A DNA stretch of 55,165 nucleotides from an uncultured Lachnospiraceae bacterium (GCA_910578405.1 CAJTQO010000017.1:1-55165); one strand, 5' to 3'; numbered from the stretch's first letter, positions 42,081 to 51,319 are shown. Program-made: numbers and translations. Notes: a model not told the origin generated them from the letters alone.

Positions 42081-43844
42081 ATGATGAATAATAGGGAATA
42101 TAGGACAAAAGAGTTGATGAAGCGGTTTATACCATATTTTATGCCATACCGCAAAACTTTGTTTATGGATTTGTTTTGCGCGGCCCTCACAACAATATGT
42201 GAACTTGTGCTGCCATTGATTATGCGTTATATTACAAACGAAGGACTGTACCATTTGGCGGAGCTTTCTGTAAAAACCATTGGCGGGCTTGGCCTGCTTT
42301 ATCTGCTGTTGCGAGTGGTGGATGCCGTAGCAAGCTATTATATGGCAGATATGGGGCATGTTATGGGTGCGATGATTGAAACGGATATGCGTCGGGATGC
42401 CTATTTTCATTTACAGCAGTTGTCCAATACCTACTATAATAATACAAAAGTAGGGCAAATTATGGGACGAATCACCAACGATCTTTTTGATGTGACAGAA
42501 TTTGCCCACCATTGCCCGGAGGAGTTTTTTATAGCAGGGATTAAGATAGCCATTTCCTTTGTTATACTGGCCAGGATTAATGTGTTACTGACTGTAATTA
42601 TTTTTATTATAATGCCAGTGATGATTGGCGTATGTATGTCACTGAATTTCCGTATGCGTGGAGCTTTCAGCAAGCAGAGAAACCAGATTGGGGAACTGAA
42701 TGCGAGGATTGAGGACAGCCTGCTTGGGCAGAAAGTGGTCAAAGCCTTTACCAATGAGGAGATGGAAAACCGGAAGTTTGAACAGGACAATGGGAAATTT
42801 TTGGATATTAAAAAGGAAACATACCGCTATATGGCAGCTTTCCAGACCACTACAAAACTGTTTGACGGCGTGATGTATTTGGCGGTGGTAGTGGTGGGCG
42901 GCATTTTTATGGTAAAAGGGAGTATTGCGCCAGGGGATCTGGTAGCCTATACGCTTTACGTCAATACCATGATTGCTACGATACGCCGTATCATTGAGTT
43001 TGCAGAGCAATTCCAACGGGGAATGACGGGGATTGAACGTTTTTTGCAGATTATGGATGCCGATATTGAAATCTTCGATGAACCGGATGCGCGGGAAATG
43101 ATACATACAGAAGGAAATATCCGGTTTGACGGGGTTAGCTTTGAATATCCGGATGACCACAATATTGTATTTCGTGATTTGAACCTGGAAATTAGACATG
43201 GGGAAAAAGTGGCGATTGTAGGCCCGTCCGGCGGTGGGAAAACCACGCTTTGCAACCTAATTCCAAGGTTTTATGATGTGACGGCAGGGGAAGTGAGCAT
43301 AGATGGGGAAGACATCCGGCATTTTACCCTAAAGAGCCTCCGGAAGAATGTGGGAATTGTACAGCAGGACGTGTATCTGTTTTCAGGGACGATTTATGAA
43401 AATATTATTTATGGCAGACAGGACGCTTCCAAAGAAGAAGTGATTGAGGCTGCAAAACGGGCAGGGGCTCATGATTTTATTATAAACCTGAAAGACGGTT
43501 ATGATACCTATGTAGGCGAACGAGGGGTGAAGCTTTCCGGCGGACAGAAACAGAGGATTAGCATCGCCAGGGTCTTTTTGAAGAACCCGCCTATTATTAT
43601 ACTGGATGAGGCTACGTCAGCGTTGGATAACGAGAGTGAATTTGCTGTGGCAAAATCGTTAGCAAGGCTTTCGGAAGGCAGAACTACGCTGACTATTGCC
43701 CACAGACTTTCCAGCATCCGCAATTCTGACCGCATTTTGGTGCTTACAGATCAGGGGATTGTAGAGGAAGGAAACCACGAACAGTTGTTGGAGAAAAAAG
43801 GAATATATCATCAATTTTATATGACTGCAAATGAATTAAAGTAA
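42081..43844 (+). CDS. ABC exporter, fused permease/ATPase
   Basis: A 587-residue half-transporter that would dimerise and export lipids, peptides or drugs. Seen: an N-terminal six-helix ABC-transporter type 1 domain (about 15-310) with helices such as FMDLFCAALTTICELVLPLIM, and a nucleotide-binding domain (about 340-580) with Walker A GPSGGGKTT (from 381), Q-loop IVQQDVYLFSGTI, signature LSGGQKQR (from 485), Walker B IIILDEATSALD and the H-loop IAHRLSSI. All ATPase motifs are present. The ATG at 42081 (or 42084) follows TAAGG; an in-frame ATG at 41991 lies inside the repeat and is less likely. It is monocistronic. The substrate cannot be predicted. Confidence 0.92.
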   Translation: MMNNREYRTKELMKRFIPYFMPYRKTLFMDLFCAALTTICELVLPLIMRYITNEGLYHLAELSVKTIGGLGLLYLLLRVVDAVASYYMADMGHVMGAMIETDMRRDAYFHLQQLSNTYYNNTKVGQIMGRITNDLFDVTEFAHHCPEEFFIAGIKIAISFVILARINVLLTVIIFIIMPVMIGVCMSLNFRMRGAFSKQRNQIGELNARIEDSLLGQKVVKAFTNEEMENRKFEQDNGKFLDIKKETYRYMAAFQTTTKLFDGVMYLAVVVVGGIFMVKGSIAPGDLVAYTLYVNTMIATIRRIIEFAEQFQRGMTGIERFLQIMDADIEIFDEPDAREMIHTEGNIRFDGVSFEYPDDHNIVFRDLNLEIRHGEKVAIVGPSGGGKTTLCNLIPRFYDVTAGEVSIDGEDIRHFTLKSLRKNVGIVQQDVYLFSGTIYENIIYGRQDASKEEVIEAAKRAGAHDFIINLKDGYDTYVGERGVKLSGGQKQRISIARVFLKNPPIIILDEATSALDNESEFAVAKSLARLSEGRTTLTIAHRLSSIRNSDRILVLTDQGIVEEGNHEQLLEKKGIYHQFYMTANELK

Positions 43845-43889
43845 GGTGAAATTGGAATATGTAAGTTATCGCGTAATGTGTCTTATTTC

Positions 43890-43918
43890 TTGCCAATGTG
43901 TGTCGGTTTTTGTATAAT
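43890..43918 (+). promoter_or_regulatory. Strong promoter of the truncated SDR gene
   Basis: TTGCCA at 43890-43895 and a perfect TATAAT at 43913-43918 with a 17-nt spacer, about 65 nt before the ATG at 43983. It excludes the in-frame ATG at 43878 as a start. Confidence 0.6.
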
Positions 43919-43982
43919 AATAGCATCTATCCTGGGATATATGGATGGATATTCAGAATATGCCAGAAAGCAAGGAGGCGAA

Positions 43983-44354
43983 ATGATGTTTCAAAGAAAA
44001 ACCTGCGTCATTATCGGTGGCGCAAAGGGCAGAGGGAGGAGGATTGCGAAACAATATGCGAAGCGAAGATACCGTATTGCTTTTATGGATATTGACAAGG
44101 AATCCGGAAACTCATTAAAAGAAAGGATGGAAGATGCATATGGAAGGAAGGTTTTTTTCTTCCATGGGAATGTAAACAGCGAAGAAGACAGGGAATTGTT
44201 TGCCGGAGCTGTGAGTGCGCAGTACAAAAAGATTGACTGTCTGTATTACCGTTCAGACATAAAGGACAAAAGAAAGAAAGAAGAAACAGAAATCGAGGAG
44301 TTGCTTAGAGGAAACCTGAAAAAGGGAAGCATAGTAAGGGATTATATTTCGTAG
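43983..44354 (+). CDS. Truncated short-chain dehydrogenase-like protein (possible pseudogene)
   Basis: A 123-residue protein resembling only the first half of short-chain dehydrogenases, which normally run to about 250 residues. Seen: the Rossmann opening CVIIGGAKGRGRRIAKQYAKR with G-x3-G-x-G, the acidic FMDIDKE after strand 2, the GNVNSEED block, and YKKIDCLYYRSDIKD where the family has IDxLVNNAG, followed by LLRGNLKKG, which parallels the conserved Asn stretch. The catalytic Ser, Tyr-x3-Lys are absent because the ORF ends first, and NNAG is replaced. Yet it keeps a good promoter and AAGGAGG directly before the ATG, so it is probably expressed. It is either a decaying gene or a repurposed nucleotide-binding fragment. 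Confidence 0.65.
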   Translation: MMFQRKTCVIIGGAKGRGRRIAKQYAKRRYRIAFMDIDKESGNSLKERMEDAYGRKVFFFHGNVNSEEDRELFAGAVSAQYKKIDCLYYRSDIKDKRKKEETEIEELLRGNLKKGSIVRDYIS

Positions 44355-44440
44355 ATTGGTTAGAACGGGTAAAAGCTGCTATATGGAAAAGCGTTGCCGG
44401 AATACCAGCTTAATTCAAAATGAAATTTGCAGGGCAAGAT

Positions 44441-44468
44441 TTGACTGGATTGGAATAAAATATAAGAT
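44441..44468 (+). promoter_or_regulatory. Possible promoter of the beta-CASP hydrolase operon
   Basis: TTGACT at 44441-44446 and TAAGAT at 44463-44468 with a 16-nt spacer, about 50 nt before the ATG at 44520. Confidence 0.4.
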
Positions 44469-44519
44469 AGAATAGAAAATAGGACAAAAGATGTATTCGC
44501 ATTGGAAAGGAGTGGTAAT

Positions 44520-46139
44520 ATGAAACTGACGTTTATCGGGGCGGCCCATGAAGTAACCGGAAGCTGTCACTATCTGGAGGCGGCGGGGAAGCATATTCTG
44601 GTAGATTGCGGGATGGAACAGGGAACACGCAGTTATGAGAGTGCAAAGCTGCCTATTGGAGGGGCGGAAGTGGATTATGTGCTGCTGACTCATGCCCATG
44701 TGGATCATTCCGGGATGTTGCCTGCATTGTATGCCAATGGTTTCCGGGGGCAGGTACTGACAACAGTGGCGACTGCGGATTTGTGCAGCATTATGCTGCG
44801 TGATTGCGCGCATATCCAGATGCAGGAGGCGGAATGGAAAGCCCGTAAAGCTAAACGTACTTCAGGCATAGAACCGCATGAGCCGGTCTATACTATGGAA
44901 GATGCAGACGGTGTGATTAAACTGCTGGCGCCGTGCCATTATAACCAGATGATTCAGTTGTGTGAGGGGATAAAGATTCGTTTTACTGATGTGGGGCACT
45001 TATTAGGGTCTGCCAGCATAGAAATATGGATGAAGGAGGACGAGAATGAGAAAAAGATAGTCTTTTCAGGGGATCTTGGAAATATAAACCAACCATTGAT
45101 TAAAGATCCGATTTTGACAGAGGAAGCCGATTATGTTGTGATAGAGTCTACCTACGGCGACAGAATCCATTCTAACGTAAGGCCGGATTATGTGGGGGAA
45201 TTAACCAGGATCTTACAAGAGACTTTTGATGCAGGGGGAAATGTGGTGATCCCTTCCTTTGCGGTGGGGAGGACGCAGGAAATGCTATATTTCCTGCGCC
45301 AGATAAAAGCGGAAAACCGGGTAAAGGGGCATCCGGATTTCCCCGTATATGTGGACAGTCCGCTGGCAGTGGATGCCACGGAAATTTTCCAGCGGAATGT
45401 GGAAGAATGCTTTGACGAAGATGCCATGGCGCTGATTCGCCAGGGCATTAACCCCATCCGCTTCCCGGATTTGAAGCTTACGATTACAAGTGACGAATCC
45501 AGGGCAATTAATTTTGACATGACGCCAAAGGTAATTATTTCTGCTTCCGGTATGTGTGAAGCAGGGCGAATCCGCCATCATTTGAAACACAACCTCTGGC
45601 GGCCGGAATGCACCATCCTGTTTGTCGGTTATCAGGCTCACGGGACATTGGGCCGACTGCTGGTAGAGGGGATTGATGAAGTCAGGCTGTTTGGTGAAAC
45701 CATTGATGTGCGTGCGGATATCCGCCAGTTAGTGGGCATCAGCGGCCATGCGGATAAGGATGGTCTGTTGGCTTGGCTGGAAGGTTTTGGAAAGAAGCCG
45801 GATAAAGTCTTTGTCGTACATGGGGAAAGCGCTGTATGCGAGTCCTTTACGGCGTGTTTGGAGAACGAATATGGCATCAGCGCGTATGCGCCTTACAGTG
45901 GAACCCGTTTTGATTTGTTGACAGGTCAGCCGGAATATGTGGCAGCGCCTATCCCGGTTGAAACGGCAGGGGCGCATGGAAAGAAGAAGAGCCGTCTGGC
46001 TGCCGATGTCTTTGCCCGTCTGTTGGCAGCAGGACAGAGACTGTTGGCAGTGATTCGAAAGAATGAAGGCGGGGCAAACAAAGATCTTGCAAGATTCGCA
46101 GACCAGGTAAATTCTTTATGTGATAAGTGGGATAAATAG
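44520..46139 (+). CDS. MBL-fold beta-CASP hydrolase (CPSF/RNase-like)
   Basis: A 539-residue cytosolic metallo-hydrolase related to the RNA-processing nucleases CPSF-73 and RNase J-like proteins. Seen: the zinc motif H58-A-H60-V-D-H63 (LLTHAHVDHSG), FTDVGHLLGSASIE with the next ligand, IVFSGDLGN with the bridging Asp, IPSFAVGRTQEMLYFL opening the beta-CASP domain, and the beta-CASP motifs ISASGMCEAGRIRHHLKH, VGISGHADKDGL and FVVHGE (RMMBL end). A helical tail after about 490 may bind RNA. AAAGGAGTGG precedes the ATG; an in-frame ATG six codons earlier lacks one. It leads a probable operon with thyA and folA (51-nt gap to thyA). RNA substrate specificity is unknown. Confidence 0.92.
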   Translation: MKLTFIGAAHEVTGSCHYLEAAGKHILVDCGMEQGTRSYESAKLPIGGAEVDYVLLTHAHVDHSGMLPALYANGFRGQVLTTVATADLCSIMLRDCAHIQMQEAEWKARKAKRTSGIEPHEPVYTMEDADGVIKLLAPCHYNQMIQLCEGIKIRFTDVGHLLGSASIEIWMKEDENEKKIVFSGDLGNINQPLIKDPILTEEADYVVIESTYGDRIHSNVRPDYVGELTRILQETFDAGGNVVIPSFAVGRTQEMLYFLRQIKAENRVKGHPDFPVYVDSPLAVDATEIFQRNVEECFDEDAMALIRQGINPIRFPDLKLTITSDESRAINFDMTPKVIISASGMCEAGRIRHHLKHNLWRPECTILFVGYQAHGTLGRLLVEGIDEVRLFGETIDVRADIRQLVGISGHADKDGLLAWLEGFGKKPDKVFVVHGESAVCESFTACLENEYGISAYAPYSGTRFDLLTGQPEYVAAPIPVETAGAHGKKKSRLAADVFARLLAAGQRLLAVIRKNEGGANKDLARFADQVNSLCDKWDK

Positions 46140-46190
46140 GGAGGTTATGCGCCTGCTTTGGGGATGCGCTGGAATGAGGAGGTTTAGGAA

Positions 46191-47039
46191 ATGTCACAGG
46201 CAGACCGGATATTTATAGCGATGTGTAAGGATATACTGGAGAACGGGACAAGTACGGTAGGAGAAAAAGTGCGCCCCCATTGGGAAGATGGGGCTCCTGC
46301 TTATACCATAAAAAAATTTGGCGTGGTGAATCGTTATGACTTAGCGGAAGAATTTCCCATTCTCACGTTGCGCCGGACAGCATGGAAGAGCGCAACGGAT
46401 GAAATGTTATGGATTTGGCAGCGAAAGTCCAATAATGTAAAGGATTTGCACAGTCACATATGGGATGCCTGGGCTGATGGGGATGGCAGCATTGGCAAGG
46501 CATATGGATACCAGATGGGAGTAAAGCACCGATACAAAGAAGGGATGATGGATCAGGTAGACCGGGTAATTTATGACTTAAAACACAATCCGTTCAGCCG
46601 CCGTATTATGACAAACCTGTATGTACATCAGGATTTACATGAGATGAATCTGTATCCTTGCGCCTACAGCATGACATTTAATGTAACGCAAAAAAAAGGT
46701 AGGGATAAGCTGACGTTAAATGCAATTTTGAACCAACGCTCCCAAGATGTGCTGACGGCAAATAACTGGAATGTGGTTCAGTATGCAGTATTGGTGCATA
46801 TGCTGGCGCAAGTGTGCGGTATGGAGGCTGGGGAACTGGTACATGTTATTGCAGACGCTCATATTTATGATCGGCATATACCGTTGGTTCAGGAGCTGAT
46901 TGGACGCACGCCTCATGAGGCTCCGCAGTTTTGGCTGAATCCGGAGGTGGAAGACTTTTACCAATTTACGAGGGAGGATGTAAAGGTGGAAGGATATTTG
47001 ACCGGGGAGCAGATAACGGACATCCCGGTTGCAATATAG
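46191..47039 (+). CDS. thyA: Thymidylate synthase
   Basis: A 282-residue folate-dependent enzyme converting dUMP to dTMP with methylene-tetrahydrofolate. Seen: LRRTAWKSATDEMLWIW near residues 62-78, the nucleophile loop NLYPCAYSMTFNVT with Cys157, the dUMP-binding LNQRSQDVLTANNWNVVQYA, VIADAHIYDRHIP and a normal C terminus ending VAI. The usual PPCH at the nucleophile reads YPCA here: Pro-Cys is kept but the following His is Ala, a departure also tolerated in some lineages. GAGGAGG lies 6-9 nt before the ATG. It is followed after 50 nt by folA, the standard pairing because this reaction consumes tetrahydrofolate. Confidence 0.95.
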   Translation: MSQADRIFIAMCKDILENGTSTVGEKVRPHWEDGAPAYTIKKFGVVNRYDLAEEFPILTLRRTAWKSATDEMLWIWQRKSNNVKDLHSHIWDAWADGDGSIGKAYGYQMGVKHRYKEGMMDQVDRVIYDLKHNPFSRRIMTNLYVHQDLHEMNLYPCAYSMTFNVTQKKGRDKLTLNAILNQRSQDVLTANNWNVVQYAVLVHMLAQVCGMEAGELVHVIADAHIYDRHIPLVQELIGRTPHEAPQFWLNPEVEDFYQFTREDVKVEGYLTGEQITDIPVAI

Positions 47040-47089
47040 GGGTTGTGACGGACAGTCGGTAGGAAGCTTTCCGGAAAGGAGTGGTGGAA

Positions 47090-47578
47090 ATGAACCTGAT
47101 TGTGGCAGTGGATCGTAATTGGGGCATTGGAAATAAAGGGGATTTGCTTATACGGATTCCTAATGATCATAAATTTTTTCGTCAGGAGACGATGGGGAAA
47201 GTAGTGGCGCTTGGAAGGAAGACGCTGGAGACGTTTCCCCAGGGACTTCCGTTGAAGGGGAGGACAAATATTATCCTGTCAGCCAATCGGGATTTCCGGG
47301 TAAAGGACGCCACGGTGGTACATAGCCTGGAAGAATTGCTGGAAGAATTAAAAGGGTATAAGGATGAGGATATTTATGTGATAGGCGGTGAAAGCATTTA
47401 CCGGCAGATGCTGCCGTACTGCAATGTGGCGCATGTGACCAAGATTGACCATAGTTATCAGGCGGACGCTTATTTCCCGGATTTGGATGGGATGCCGGAA
47501 TGGCAAATAACGGCGGACAGCGATGAACAAACTTATTTTGACGTGGCTTACCAGTTCTTAAAATATGAGCGGAAATGA
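47090..47578 (+). CDS. folA: Dihydrofolate reductase
   Basis: A 162-residue enzyme regenerating tetrahydrofolate from dihydrofolate with NADPH. Seen: MNLIVAVDRNWGIGNKGDLLIRIPNDHKFFRQET, with the WGIG loop and the acidic active-site Asp region, VVALGRKTLETFP for NADPH binding, IYVIGGESIYRQMLP, the conserved GG-x-x-[IV]Y block, and HVTKID near the end. The ATG at 47090 is chosen because AAAGGAG lies 9 nt upstream; a GTG three codons earlier is possible but would crowd the ribosome site. It directly follows thyA. Length and motifs are normal, with no obvious resistance signature readable by eye. Confidence 0.95.
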   Translation: MNLIVAVDRNWGIGNKGDLLIRIPNDHKFFRQETMGKVVALGRKTLETFPQGLPLKGRTNIILSANRDFRVKDATVVHSLEELLEELKGYKDEDIYVIGGESIYRQMLPYCNVAHVTKIDHSYQADAYFPDLDGMPEWQITADSDEQTYFDVAYQFLKYERK

Positions 47579-47692
47579 TATGTGGGAGCAAAAGCAGAAG
47601 GCCATTTACAGAATGAGTGGCTTTGCAATTGGAAAAGCCGGTTGTGCAATCAGGAAGAGACAAGGACGGCGCTGCGGATGCAGGGGGAGATT

Positions 47693-49594
47693 ATGGGAAA
47701 AGAAGATTACAGCAAGGCATATAAACTGGGAAAAAAGGACTACCAGGCACGGATGTTGCGTGGGGAAAAGCCCACACTGGAAGTTTTAGACGATATTATG
47801 CCTGCCAAAGGCGAGTATCATGAGATGCCGTTAGGGTTAGTGCAGATTCCGGCAGACCGGATTGTAGGCACAAAAACCATGGGCAGGAGCAGTTCTTTCG
47901 CAGGGAATTTTATGCCTATATTAAGGGAAGAAACGGAATTTGCCGCAAAGTGGTCCACGTTAAGTTCCAGCCATGTGGAAGAAGGCATCCGGGATCCGAT
48001 CAAAGCTTATGAATATATGAATAAGTTTTATGTGGAAGAGGGGAATAAACGGGTCAGCGTTATGAAGTTTTTTGATGTGGTATCCGTTCCTGGAAATGTG
48101 ATACGTATTGTGCCAAGGCGTACAGAGGAAAAAGAGAATAAGATTTATTATGAGTTTATGGAGTTTTACCAATTGGCTCCGATTAATTATATTTGGTTTT
48201 CCGAAGAGGGCAGTTTCAGGAAATTGCAAAAGGCTGTGGGGAAAAAGCCGGACGAGGTATGGACAGAGGATGACCGGTTAAAGTTTAGTGCGATTTATAC
48301 CCGTTTTACTGCAGAGTTTAAGCAAAAGGGCGGCAATAAGCTCAAGATTACGCCAGGGGACGCCTTTTTGTCCTTTATTACGTTATATGGCTATGATGAG
48401 GTGGAGGCAAAGACAACGACAGAGTTAAAGGAATTGATGGCAAAGAGTTGGGAAGAGTTTGCGCTGCTGCAGGAAGAGCAGGAAATTGACCTTAAGATGA
48501 AACCGAACCAGGAAAAGAAGCCATTGTTCAATTTGCTTCATGCCTTGAGCATACCAAGGCTTAACATTGCGTTTATCTATGAAAAGACGCCGGCTACGTC
48601 GGCTTGGACTTATGCGCATGAGCTAGGCAGGATATACCTGGAGCAGACCTATCAGGACGAAATCAGTACAGCTTTTTATGAAAACGGCACACAGGAAAAT
48701 GTGGGAAGCCTGATGGAACAGGCCATAGCTTCCGGCAGCAACCTGATTTTTACAACAACGCCGGCCTTTGCCCAGGAAAGCGTAAAAGCAGCCATAGCCC
48801 ATCCGGAGATACGGATTATGAACTGTTCATTGAATACATCTCACCGTTATATCCGGACGTATTATTCGCGGATGCATGAGGCGAAATTTATGATGGGAGC
48901 CATAGCAGGAGCGATGGCAGAGAATAACAAACTTCTTTACATTGAAAACTATCCGATTTACGGTTCTATTGCCAATATTAACGCTTTTGCGCTGGGAGCC
49001 AAAATGATTAATCCGCGGGCAGAAGTTTATCTGGAATGGTCTTCAATGAAAGATTGGGATATGGAGGAACGAATCCGGGAAACCGGGGCATCCTGCATTT
49101 CTGGAAGGGATATGACAATTCCGGAAGAGGCATCCCGCTTTTTTGGCATTTACCATATGGGGGGAGGGCGTCCAAGAAACCTGGCGATGCCGCTGTATCA
49201 TTGGGGACAGTTTTATGTGCAGCTACTGCGGACCATTATGGACGGCACATGGAAATATGACGATGACCCTTCCGTTACAAAAGCCATTAACTATTGGTGG
49301 GGGATATCAGAGGGAGTGATTGAGGTAATTTGTTCCCAATATTTGCCAATTGGGACAAAACGTTTGGTGGAACTGCTTCGCGCAACCATCAGTTCCGGGG
49401 AATTCAATCCGTTTTCCGGGATACTGTATTCCCAGACAGGCATGGTGCAGTCGGACCCGGATGCGGGTCTGCAGCCAGAGGAAATCATGACGATGGACTG
49501 GCTGGCGGAAAATGTAATCGGTTCCATTCCAAAGCAGGAGGAATTAAAAGAACAAGCGGCGCCTGTAGTGAAGCAGCAAGGGGTGAAGCAATAA
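47693..49594 (+). CDS. ParB-like / BMP-type ligand-binding fusion, cytosolic
   Basis: A 633-residue protein. Seen: no signal peptide or lipobox; an N-terminal half (about 30-150) with GLVQIPADRIVGTKTMGRSS and YVEEGNKRVSVMKFF (VEEGNKR near 114-120), a pattern like the ParB/sulfiredoxin fold where a G-N/H-x-R loop binds nucleotide; a helical middle (about 150-285); and from about 288 a BMP/Med-type periplasmic-binding domain (RLNIAFIYEKTPATSAWTYAHELGR, NLIFTTTPAFAQESVKAAI, KFMMGAIAGAMAENNKLLYI, ASCISGRDMTIP). BMP proteins bind nucleosides for ABC import, but are normally exported; here the same fold appears to act inside. AGGGGGAG precedes the ATG. It follows folA by about 115 nt. A sensor or regulatory role is inference. 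Confidence 0.75.
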   Translation: MGKEDYSKAYKLGKKDYQARMLRGEKPTLEVLDDIMPAKGEYHEMPLGLVQIPADRIVGTKTMGRSSSFAGNFMPILREETEFAAKWSTLSSSHVEEGIRDPIKAYEYMNKFYVEEGNKRVSVMKFFDVVSVPGNVIRIVPRRTEEKENKIYYEFMEFYQLAPINYIWFSEEGSFRKLQKAVGKKPDEVWTEDDRLKFSAIYTRFTAEFKQKGGNKLKITPGDAFLSFITLYGYDEVEAKTTTELKELMAKSWEEFALLQEEQEIDLKMKPNQEKKPLFNLLHALSIPRLNIAFIYEKTPATSAWTYAHELGRIYLEQTYQDEISTAFYENGTQENVGSLMEQAIASGSNLIFTTTPAFAQESVKAAIAHPEIRIMNCSLNTSHRYIRTYYSRMHEAKFMMGAIAGAMAENNKLLYIENYPIYGSIANINAFALGAKMINPRAEVYLEWSSMKDWDMEERIRETGASCISGRDMTIPEEASRFFGIYHMGGGRPRNLAMPLYHWGQFYVQLLRTIMDGTWKYDDDPSVTKAINYWWGISEGVIEVICSQYLPIGTKRLVELLRATISSGEFNPFSGILYSQTGMVQSDPDAGLQPEEIMTMDWLAENVIGSIPKQEELKEQAAPVVKQQGVKQ

Positions 49595-49647
49595 AAGTTT
49601 AGAAATGCCGTTTCGCTCTTTAAGGGATAAGGAAGGGCCATATATAC

Positions 49648-50280
49648 ATGAAGATATTGGCAATTGCGGATGAGGAATCCAAATCCTTGTGGGATTTTTT
49701 TGATAAAAGCAAAATAGAGGGGATAGATCTGATTATTTCCTGCGGTGATTTGGATCCGCGTTATTTATCTTTTTTGGTGACGCTTTCCACAGTGCCAGTG
49801 CTTTATGTGCATGGGAACCATGATGGGAAGTATGAAACGATTCCGCCGGAAGGCTGTACGTGCATTGAAGATCAGATTTATGTCCATAATGGAGTGCGGA
49901 TTCTTGGGTTAGGAGGCTCTATGCGCTACAAGCCAGGGGGGCATCAGTATACGGAACGGCAGATGGGGCAGCGGGTGGCGAAATTGTGGTTCCAGTTGTG
50001 GAAACACAGGGGATTTGACATTTTAGTGACTCATTCTCCGGCGTATGAATTGAATGACGGACGGGATTTGCCGCATCAGGGCTTCCAGGCGTTCCGGAAA
50101 CTGATGGAAAAATACCGACCCAAGTATTTCCTCCATGGCCATGTGCATATGTCTTATGGCAGGCAGTATAAACGGTATGACAAATATCAGGATACGCATA
50201 TAATCAATGCTTATGAGAGATGCGTGTTTGAATTTGAAGATGAGAATCCACAGGAACATTTGCATGGAAGAGGGTTTTAA
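49648..50280 (+). CDS. Metallophosphoesterase family protein
   Basis: A 210-residue calcineurin-like phosphoesterase. Seen: the start MKILAIADEES, where the family normally has D-x-H (Asp8 is kept, the His position is Glu10), CGDLDPRYL with Asp34, VHGNHDGKYE (Asn57, His58), ILVTHSPAYE and FLHGHVHMSYG for the remaining metal ligands. The substitution in the first motif could weaken one metal site but several families tolerate it. It is cytosolic, with no signal peptide. It starts 53 nt after the ParB/BMP fusion gene and probably shares its transcript. The substrate (nucleotide, phosphoprotein or sugar phosphate) is unknown. Confidence 0.88.
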   Translation: MKILAIADEESKSLWDFFDKSKIEGIDLIISCGDLDPRYLSFLVTLSTVPVLYVHGNHDGKYETIPPEGCTCIEDQIYVHNGVRILGLGGSMRYKPGGHQYTERQMGQRVAKLWFQLWKHRGFDILVTHSPAYELNDGRDLPHQGFQAFRKLMEKYRPKYFLHGHVHMSYGRQYKRYDKYQDTHIINAYERCVFEFEDENPQEHLHGRGF

Positions 50281-50383
50281 TTAGGAGTTTCCTTCTGTCT
50301 GGCTGGGGACAGCGCAATTTCAGACTGGATGGAACGCCAAGGTATAAATAATAAGAAAATAACAGGAAAGAGAGGAGAAAAGA

Positions 50384-51259
50384 ATGATACTAGGAGCGCT
50401 GGAAGCAGGTGGGACGAAGATGGTTTGCGCCATCGGGGATGAAACGGGGAAAATTTTTGAACAGGTGTCGGTGCCAACGCAGACGCCGGAGGTTACAATG
50501 CCGACCATGATTGAATTTTTTAAAAAGAAGAAACTGGATGCGCTTGGGATAGCATGTTTCGGGCCTGTGGAGCTGGATCGGAAGTCTCCCGTCTATGGGC
50601 ATATTACAACGACCCCTAAACTGGCATGGAGAGATTTTGACATAGTGGGCAGTTTTCAAAAGGCGCTGGGATGTCCGATTGGGTTTGACACGGATGTAAA
50701 TGGTTCCGTCCTTGGGGAAGTGACCTTTGGCCAGGCGAAAGGGAAGAAGTGTGTACTGTATCTTACCATTGGCACAGGCGTAGGCGCAGGAATTTATATT
50801 GAAGGCAAGCTTTTGCATGGGATGCTTCATCCGGAGGCAGGGCATGTATTAGTGACAAAGAAAAGCGACGATAGTTATGCAGGGAAATGCCCATATCATA
50901 AAAATTGTCTGGAAGGGTTGGCAGCCGGGCCGGCCATAGAAGAGCGTTGGGGAGAAAAGGCGGTTAATCTGGCAGGCAGGCAGGAAGTATGGGATTTAGA
51001 GGCGGATTATATCGCCCAGGCATTGGTAGGCTACATACTGACTCTCTCGCCGGAGATGATTATTTTAGGCGGCGGTGTGATGCATCAGGAACAGCTTTTC
51101 CCATTGATTCGCCAGAAAGTGACGGATTTGTTAAATGGGTATGTACAGACAGAGGAAGTGGCGGATATGGAGCATTATATCGTTCCGGCCAGTCTGCAGG
51201 ATGCGCAGGGAATTATGGGCTGCCTGGAACTTGCCAGGAGGGAAAAAGAAGGTGTGTAA
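50384..51259 (+). CDS. ROK-family fructokinase-type sugar kinase
   Basis: A 291-residue ATP-dependent kinase. Seen: the phosphate-1 loop ALEAGGTKMVCAIGD (EAGGTK is typical of ROK fructokinases), GIACFGPVELD, the catalytic Asp104 in GFDTDVNGSVLGE, YLTIGTGVGAGIYIEG for ATP, and the zinc site H154, C169, H172, C175 in HPEAGHVLV and GKCPYHKNCLEGLAAGPA, the ROK signature. The zinc site groups it with fructokinases that lack a transporter nearby. No sugar operon, PTS or hydrolase genes are adjacent. GAGAGGAG precedes the ATG. A perfect terminator follows at 51320, so it ends its transcription unit. Confidence 0.92.
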   Translation: MILGALEAGGTKMVCAIGDETGKIFEQVSVPTQTPEVTMPTMIEFFKKKKLDALGIACFGPVELDRKSPVYGHITTTPKLAWRDFDIVGSFQKALGCPIGFDTDVNGSVLGEVTFGQAKGKKCVLYLTIGTGVGAGIYIEGKLLHGMLHPEAGHVLVTKKSDDSYAGKCPYHKNCLEGLAAGPAIEERWGEKAVNLAGRQEVWDLEADYIAQALVGYILTLSPEMIILGGGVMHQEQLFPLIRQKVTDLLNGYVQTEEVADMEHYIVPASLQDAQGIMGCLELARREKEGV

Positions 51260-51319
51260 AATCATGCGCCTGTGCAGGAACGGCTCCAATCCAAAGGACT
51301 TCAGAAATGATAGGAAAGG

